A stretch of DNA of 38,629 nucleotides. It comes from Microbacteriaceae bacterium PS02066 (lineage in GTDB: Bacteria > Actinomycetota > Actinomycetes > Actinomycetales > Microbacteriaceae). Each line of letters opens with the position of its first letter. Position 1 is the stretch's first letter. Below are positions 34,511-38,629 of this stretch, piece after piece. The notes beneath the pieces are model-generated. The model was not told the DNA's origin. It did no database searches and saw only the letters and a program-made list of their open reading frames with translations. Location of the stretch: positions 1-38,629 of the forward strand of contig JASCPH010000030.1 in the NCBI GenBank assembly GCA_029959545.1, given 5' to 3'. The translations under genes and the position numbers were made by a program.

Positions 34511-35137
34511 ATGAGCAACCAGGGTGCACCGTTCTCGCAAGGCTCCGCCGAGACGGGCGAGACCGTCGCCTCGTTCACGCAGTACGAGGGGGCGCAGAAG
34601 GCCGTGTCCGCTCTCATCGCCGCCGAGGTGCCGGCCAAAGAGATCGCGATCGTGGGCGCGGGCTTGCGCTCCATCGAACGCATCACGGGCCGACTGGGCT
34701 ATGCCACCGCCGCCAGGTCCGGAGCGATCAACGGCCTCATGCTCGGCGTGCTCTTCTCGTTCATCTTCGTGCTCGGCGCGCCCACGGTGCAGATCCAGGC
34801 GTTCGTGGGCGTCCTGCTGGTCGGCATCGCGATCGGGATGCTGCTGAACATCCTGATGTTCTCGATCGTGCGCCGTCGGCGTGACTACGCCTCCGTCATG
34901 CAGGTCGTCGCGGACCACTACGAGGTCAAGGTCGCGCCCACGAGCGTGCACAAGGCGCGCACTGCGCTGGGCACAGCGCCGACCGCGACGCGCCCGTCCT
35001 CGGCAGCGCCGCGCAGCGACGCTCCGCCGCGTTACGGCGAGCGGATCACGCCCGGTTCTCCGTCGCCCCAGACGCCGCCCGTCGAGCGGCCGACCACGCC
35101 CGGGCCGCAGCCGGGCCAGGACGACGACCGCGCCTGA
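34511..35137 (+). CDS. General-stress-protein-17M-like membrane protein
   Basis: The 208-residue protein has an N-terminal domain (about 15-60, with ETVASFTQYEGAQKAVSALI) that resembles the general stress protein 17M domain. Two membrane helices follow at about 73-92 and 96-118. Then comes a second short globular stretch (YASVMQVVADHYEVKV) and a proline-rich disordered tail of about 55 residues. The function is unknown. The ATG at 34511 is preferred to a GTG one codon earlier because of the upstream -10 spacing. It diverges from the MgtE-N/CBS operon and converges on the aminopeptidase gene. Confidence 0.8.
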   Translation: MSNQGAPFSQGSAETGETVASFTQYEGAQKAVSALIAAEVPAKEIAIVGAGLRSIERITGRLGYATAARSGAINGLMLGVLFSFIFVLGAPTVQIQAFVGVLLVGIAIGMLLNILMFSIVRRRRDYASVMQVVADHYEVKVAPTSVHKARTALGTAPTATRPSSAAPRSDAPPRYGERITPGSPSPQTPPVERPTTPGPQPGQDDDRA

Positions 35138-35167
35138 GCGCGCCGCGTCCGGCCCGACCGCCCTCCG

Positions 35168-36577
35168 TCAGCTCGACAGGCGAGCGATCCACGCCTCGAT
35201 CTCGTCGGCGGTGCGAGGGATTCCGGCGGACAGGTTGACGGGGCCTTCGGCCGTCATCAGGATGTCGTCCTCGATCCGCACTCCGATGCCGCGCAGCTCC
35301 TCGGGGACGGTGAGGTCGTCGGCCTGGAAGTAGAGCCCGGGCTCGATCGTGAAGACCATCCCCGGTGCCAGCTCGCCCTCGTAGTACATGTCACGTCGCG
35401 CCTGTGCGCAGTCGTGCACGTCGAGGCCCAGGTGGTGGCTCGTGCCGTGCACCATGTATCGGCGGTGCTGACCGCCGTGATCGGCGTCCAGCGCCTCCTG
35501 GGCCGTGACCGGGATGAGGCCCCACTCTGCAACACGGGCGGCGATGACCGACATGGCCGCCTCGTGGATCTCACGGAACTTCACGCCGGGGCGAGCAGCG
35601 GCGAATGCGACGTCGGCGGCCTCGCGCACCGTCTCGTACACGCGGCGCTGCACCTCGGTGAAGCGCCCGTTCACCGGCAGCGTGCGGGTGATGTCGGCGG
35701 TGTAGAGACTGTCCACCTCGACACCGGCGTCGATCAGGATCAGATCGCCCGGCAGAACGCGGCCGTCGTTGCGGGTCCAGTGCAGGTAGCAGGCGTGTGC
35801 CCCGGAAGCGGCGATCGTGTCGTAGCCCTCCCCGTTGCCGTCGCTGCGAGCCCGCTGGTGGAAGACACCCTCGACGACGCGTTCGCCGCGAGGGTGGGTG
35901 ACGATGCGGGGAAGCTCTCGGACGATGTCGTCGAAGCCGGCGCCGGTGACATCCACCGCCAGCTGCAACTGGGCGATCTCGTGTTCGTCCTTGATGAGGC
36001 GCAGCTCCGACACGAGGCGGCTGAGCTCGGCGTCCTCGTCGACCACGCGGTCAGCGTCGCTCGCGGTGAAGGCATCGAGATGAGCCGTCGCGACCGCGAG
36101 ATCCGCCGCGACCTGCGCCAGCGAGGGGCGCGGACCGATCCAGAACTCGCCCACACTCGCATCGGCGTAGAACTCGCTCGTGGTGCGGTCGGCGCGCTCG
36201 CGGAAGTAGAGCATCACGTCGTGGCCCTCGTCGCCACGGGGCTCGAAGACGAGCACGGAACCCGGTTCGCTGTCCGCGCCCCATCCGGTCAGGTGGGCGA
36301 ACGCGGAATGCGCACGGAACGGGTAGTCGGTGTCGTTGCTGCGCTGCTTCAGCTCGCCCGCCGGGATCACGAGGCGCGAGCCCGGGAACAGGGCGGAGAG
36401 TGCGACGCGGCGTGCGGCGGCGTAGGCCGCTTCGATGCGCGGCGGAGCGATCGTCTCCGGGCGCGCGGCCCATCCGGTCGAGATCGTCGACAGGAATCCC
36501 TGGGGGAAGGGCTGCTTGCGGTTCGAGACGACCGGCTCTTCAGCGGTCGCGGGTGAGGTGTCCGTGGATTCCGACAT
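35168..36577 (-). CDS. pepP: Xaa-Pro aminopeptidase (aminopeptidase P, M24B)
   Basis: The 469-residue metallopeptidase removes N-terminal residues that precede proline. It has the creatinase/aminopeptidase P N-terminal domain (about 45-190) and a pita-bread catalytic domain. The two-metal ligands are the Asp of LIDAGVE, the Asp of YTADITRTLP, the His of VHGTSHHLGLDVHD, the Glu of FTIEPGLYF and the Glu of GVRIEDDIL. The N-terminal 20 residues are low-complexity. A short GGAG precedes the ATG at 36577. It is followed at 30 bp by the converging gene at 34511-35137; co-transcription with the upstream EEP gene, which ends 34 bp before it on the same strand, is likely. Confidence 0.95.
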   Translation of the reverse strand: MSESTDTSPATAEEPVVSNRKQPFPQGFLSTISTGWAARPETIAPPRIEAAYAAARRVALSALFPGSRLVIPAGELKQRSNDTDYPFRAHSAFAHLTGWGADSEPGSVLVFEPRGDEGHDVMLYFRERADRTTSEFYADASVGEFWIGPRPSLAQVAADLAVATAHLDAFTASDADRVVDEDAELSRLVSELRLIKDEHEIAQLQLAVDVTGAGFDDIVRELPRIVTHPRGERVVEGVFHQRARSDGNGEGYDTIAASGAHACYLHWTRNDGRVLPGDLILIDAGVEVDSLYTADITRTLPVNGRFTEVQRRVYETVREAADVAFAAARPGVKFREIHEAAMSVIAARVAEWGLIPVTAQEALDADHGGQHRRYMVHGTSHHLGLDVHDCAQARRDMYYEGELAPGMVFTIEPGLYFQADDLTVPEELRGIGVRIEDDILMTAEGPVNLSAGIPRTADEIEAWIARLSS

Positions 36578-36610
36578 GGCTCCAGTCTCCCACCCTCCTC
36601 GGCGGCTCGC

Positions 36611-37621
36611 TCAGCCGGTGCGCTCGTACTGCACGACGAGCGGTCGATGGTCGCTGCCGGCGTCGTCCATCCCGCTCAGCACGACAGAGCCGGTGGGGGT
36701 CCACTGGGGCGTGGCGAGCACGTGGTCGATCGGCGCACCCGCCAGGGCGGGGAGGTCGGTCGGCCACGTGCCGACCGACCCGTTGCCCGTCTGCGATGCC
36801 GCATCCCGGCAGGCGCCGAGCGTTCCGCCGTCGGTTCCGAGTCCGGCCATGTGATCGAGGGTCGCGTTGAAGTCGCCCGCCATGATGACGTCCCCGCCCG
36901 CGCACTGGTCGGCGAGCCACTGCAGGTCGTGGCGCCAGTGCTCCATCTGATCCTCGCGAGGCGCGACCGCATGGGCGGCGACGACGGTGGGACCGTTGCC
37001 GTCTGTCGGCATCGCGACGGCGCTGGGCACCGTGCTCGTGCCCTCCTGCGAGGAGGCGATGACGGAGTAGGTGCCGAGCGACGGGCTGATGAGCAGCGTC
37101 GTCGAATCCGCCGCCCACCCGTCGGTGCCGTACTCGGTGTGGTGCGCCCACATGGGGCTGCCGAGATCCCGCATCGCGACCGCGACTTCGGCGCCCGTCT
37201 CGATCGTGGTCTCGGGAAGGCTCACGATATCCGCGCCCATGGCGATGGCGGTCTGCGCGATCGTCTGCGGCGAGGTGGCATCGCCGGCGGTGTTCCAGGT
37301 CATGACCCGGATGCTGTTCTCGGTCTTCGCGGGCAGCGCCGTCGTGCCCGTGCCGCGCGAGACGATGATCGTCGCGTTGGCGCCGACGGCGAGCACCGCG
37401 ACCAGAGCGATGGGGAGCACGACGCGACGCACCGGACGAGCGGCCGACAGCAGCAGCGCGACGACCGCGAGAGCCGCGAACGCCAGCGCGACGAGAGATC
37501 GGAACGACACGATCTGGGTGAGCGGAAAGGTCCGCGAGAGGCGGAAGAACTCCGGCCAGGTGAGCACGGCCGCCGCGATCGCGCAGAGCAGGCTCAGCAG
37601 GATTCCCAGCAGACGTGACAC
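36611..37621 (-). CDS. Endonuclease/exonuclease/phosphatase (EEP) family membrane-anchored protein
   Basis: The 336-residue protein has three N-terminal hydrophobic segments (about 3-20, 40-60, 68-85) and an extracytoplasmic EEP domain (about 103-335). Family residues are in RVMTWNTAG (Asn), SLPETTIETG (Glu), AGDFNATLDH (Asp, Asn) and GSDHRPLVVQY (Asp-His near the C-terminus). The fold is shared by DNases, phosphodiesterases and sphingomyelinases, so the substrate is unresolved. The start codon is GTG at 37621, supported by TAGGCT ending 6 nt upstream. It diverges from the PHP gene. Confidence 0.88.
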   Translation of the reverse strand: MSRLLGILLSLLCAIAAAVLTWPEFFRLSRTFPLTQIVSFRSLVALAFAALAVVALLLSAARPVRRVVLPIALVAVLAVGANATIIVSRGTGTTALPAKTENSIRVMTWNTAGDATSPQTIAQTAIAMGADIVSLPETTIETGAEVAVAMRDLGSPMWAHHTEYGTDGWAADSTTLLISPSLGTYSVIASSQEGTSTVPSAVAMPTDGNGPTVVAAHAVAPREDQMEHWRHDLQWLADQCAGGDVIMAGDFNATLDHMAGLGTDGGTLGACRDAASQTGNGSVGTWPTDLPALAGAPIDHVLATPQWTPTGSVVLSGMDDAGSDHRPLVVQYERTG

Positions 37622-37627
37622 CCTCCG

Positions 37628-37633
37628 AGCCTA
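37628..37633 (-). promoter_or_regulatory. -10 box, probably leaderless, of the EEP gene
   Basis: On the minus strand TAGGCT is followed by exactly 6 nt and the GTG at 37621. Confidence 0.5.
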
Positions 37634-37686
37634 GGCAGTCGACCTGAGCGTCGGCCGCACGCAGCAGGGCGCACCAGGGTGCGCGG

Positions 37687-37692
37687 TACGCT
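37687..37692 (+). promoter_or_regulatory. -10 box, probably leaderless, of the PHP gene
   Basis: TACGCT is followed by exactly 6 nt and the ATG at 37699. Confidence 0.5.
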
Positions 37693-37698
37693 CGGGGG

Positions 37699-38568
37699 AT
37701 GAGTGCAGACGGCCGCGTACCGACGCCCGCCGACCTGCATCTGCACTCCACCCGCTCGGACGGCACGGAGTCGCCCGCCGAAGTCATGCGCCAGGCGCGT
37801 GCGGCGGGACTGGCCACGGTGTCGCTCACCGATCACGACACGACGGCGGGGTGGGCCGAGGCGGCAGACGAAGCCGTGCGACTGGGTATGACGTTCCTGC
37901 CGGGGATGGAGATGAGTGCCCGGCACGGGTGGCGCAGCGTCCACGTCCTCGCGTACCTGTTCGACCCTACCGACACGGCGCTGACAGCGGAGCTCGCCCG
38001 CATCCGGGACGACCGCATCGGCCGCGCGGAACGGATCGTGGCGAGCCTCGCGCGCGACTACGACCTCACCTGGGCGGACGTACTCGCCCAGACCGGCGCC
38101 GGTGCCACCGTGGGGCGCCCGCACATCGCGGATGCACTCGTCGCGCGCGGGATCGTCTCCGATCGCGGTGCCGCGTTCGACGGCGTGCTGCACCCGCGCG
38201 CGGGTTACTACGAGCCGCACTACGCGCCCGACCCGCTCACCGCCGTCGACCTCGTGGTGGCCGCGGGCGGTGTGCCGATCATCGCTCACCCGACGCCGCA
38301 CGGTCGCGACCGGATGCTGCCGATGCCCGTGATCGACGAGCTCATCGCGCACGGGTTGGGCGGCTTCGAGATCGAGCACCGCGAGAACACCTCCGACGGC
38401 AAGGCGGTGCTGTGCCGCGTCGCGAAGGAGAACGGGCTCATCGTCACCGGTTCCAGCGACTATCACGGCGCGGGCAAACCCAATCGACCGGGCGAGAACA
38501 CCACGTCGGCCGAGATGCTCGCGCGGATCATCGCCCGCGCAAGCGGCAGCGCGCCGATCCACCCCTGA
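37699..38568 (+). CDS. PHP-domain metal-dependent phosphoesterase (nucleoside 3',5'-bisphosphate phosphatase-like)
   Basis: The 289-residue protein has the PHP motifs DLHLHSTRSDGT (12-23), LTDHDTTAG, GMEMSARH, AHPTPHG and SSDYHG, which supply histidine and aspartate ligands for a trinuclear metal site. The closest functional group known to me is the YciV/RnaB-like enzymes that dephosphorylate 3'-phosphoadenosine 5'-phosphate or trim 5' RNA ends; the substrate is not proven. The ATG has a -10 box 6 nt upstream. The stop codon lies in the loop of a terminator-like hairpin at 38546-38586. Confidence 0.9.
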   Translation: MSADGRVPTPADLHLHSTRSDGTESPAEVMRQARAAGLATVSLTDHDTTAGWAEAADEAVRLGMTFLPGMEMSARHGWRSVHVLAYLFDPTDTALTAELARIRDDRIGRAERIVASLARDYDLTWADVLAQTGAGATVGRPHIADALVARGIVSDRGAAFDGVLHPRAGYYEPHYAPDPLTAVDLVVAAGGVPIIAHPTPHGRDRMLPMPVIDELIAHGLGGFEIEHRENTSDGKAVLCRVAKENGLIVTGSSDYHGAGKPNRPGENTTSAEMLARIIARASGSAPIHP

Positions 38569-38586
38569 GGGGGACCGGCGCGCTGC
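38546..38586. terminator. Hairpin spanning the PHP stop codon
   Basis: An 11-bp perfect stem (38546-38556 with 38576-38586) encloses the TGA at 38566-38568. It lies between converging genes and probably acts as a bidirectional terminator; no T-tract is seen. Confidence 0.6.
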
Positions 38587-38592
38587 GAAGCG

Positions 38593-38629
38593 TCAGGCGG
38601 ACGGGGCCGATGCGTCGGGGCGGGGGCCG
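38593..38629 (-). CDS. Probable C-terminal end of a minus-strand gene (runs off the right edge)
   Basis: The last bases read on the minus strand as GPRPDASAPSA followed by a TGA at 38595-38593. A proline/alanine-rich tail just beyond a bidirectional hairpin is what the 3' end of a converging gene would look like, but eleven codons cannot establish this or suggest a product. Confidence 0.35.
   Translation of the reverse strand, partial: GPRPDASAPSA

Overview
The window is chromosomal DNA from a high-GC actinobacterium, most likely a Microbacteriaceae member close to Microbacterium. This rests on the base composition, the actinobacterial forms of MarP, DapC, DapD, DapE, TypA, the seven-iron ferredoxin and DUF3117, and the nrtR-nadA-nadB gene order. 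The assignment is by gene content and family resemblance, not by a database search. Almost everything is core metabolism and housekeeping. There is no tRNA, rRNA, CRISPR array, integrase, transposase or phage gene.

Layout. 1-2148 (minus): NAD synthesis, with the NrtR-type regulator, nadA and the first codons of nadB chained by ATGA overlaps. 2259-3443 (plus): a MarP-like membrane serine protease. 3467-8167 (plus): a tandem glycine riboswitch followed by gcvT-gcvH-gcvP. 8200-9464: a short accessory stretch with two copies of a long palindrome around a solitary AbiEi/nuclease-like gene; a CPBP membrane peptidase gene follows at 9513-10343. 10475-17746 (plus): two substrate-binding lipoproteins and an Opp/Dpp-type peptide transporter (oppB, oppC, fused oppDF), then a PH-domain membrane protein that appears to start at CTG. 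18365-20278: typA. 20286-21908: a divergent XRE-cupin regulator and azlCD. 21943-25237: a small membrane protein, fdxA, dapC and gltA. 25240-26807: a dimethylargininase facing ppk2. 26804-28859: dapD and dapE diverging from 43 bp. 28844-31436: a GT-C mannosyltransferase, the 56-residue DUF3117 protein (30118-30288), an O-methyltransferase and tatB. 31450-34440 (minus): MgtE-N/CBS protein, DUF1003 protein and Mrp in an overlapping operon. 34511-38568: a membrane protein, aminopeptidase P, an EEP-family protein and a PHP phosphoesterase. A minus-strand gene probably ends at the right edge.

How the genes fit together. dapC, dapD and dapE are three of the steps of the succinylase route to diaminopimelate, needed for lysine and cell wall. 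The gcv operon is complete for T, H and P proteins but has no lipoamide dehydrogenase here. The opp cluster is a complete importer.

The most interesting signals are structural. (i) Two long, structure-conserved palindromes flank the AbiEi-like gene, and one supplies that gene's C-terminal codons and puts its stop codon in the hairpin loop. (ii) At least nine genes have a TANNNT box ending exactly 6 nt before the start codon, which points to widespread leaderless transcription. (iii) A CTG start codon is predicted at 17743. (iv) Direct repeats that look like an operator lie at the nrtR promoter. (v) The Mrp protein has only one cysteine, so it lacks the canonical CxxC cluster site.
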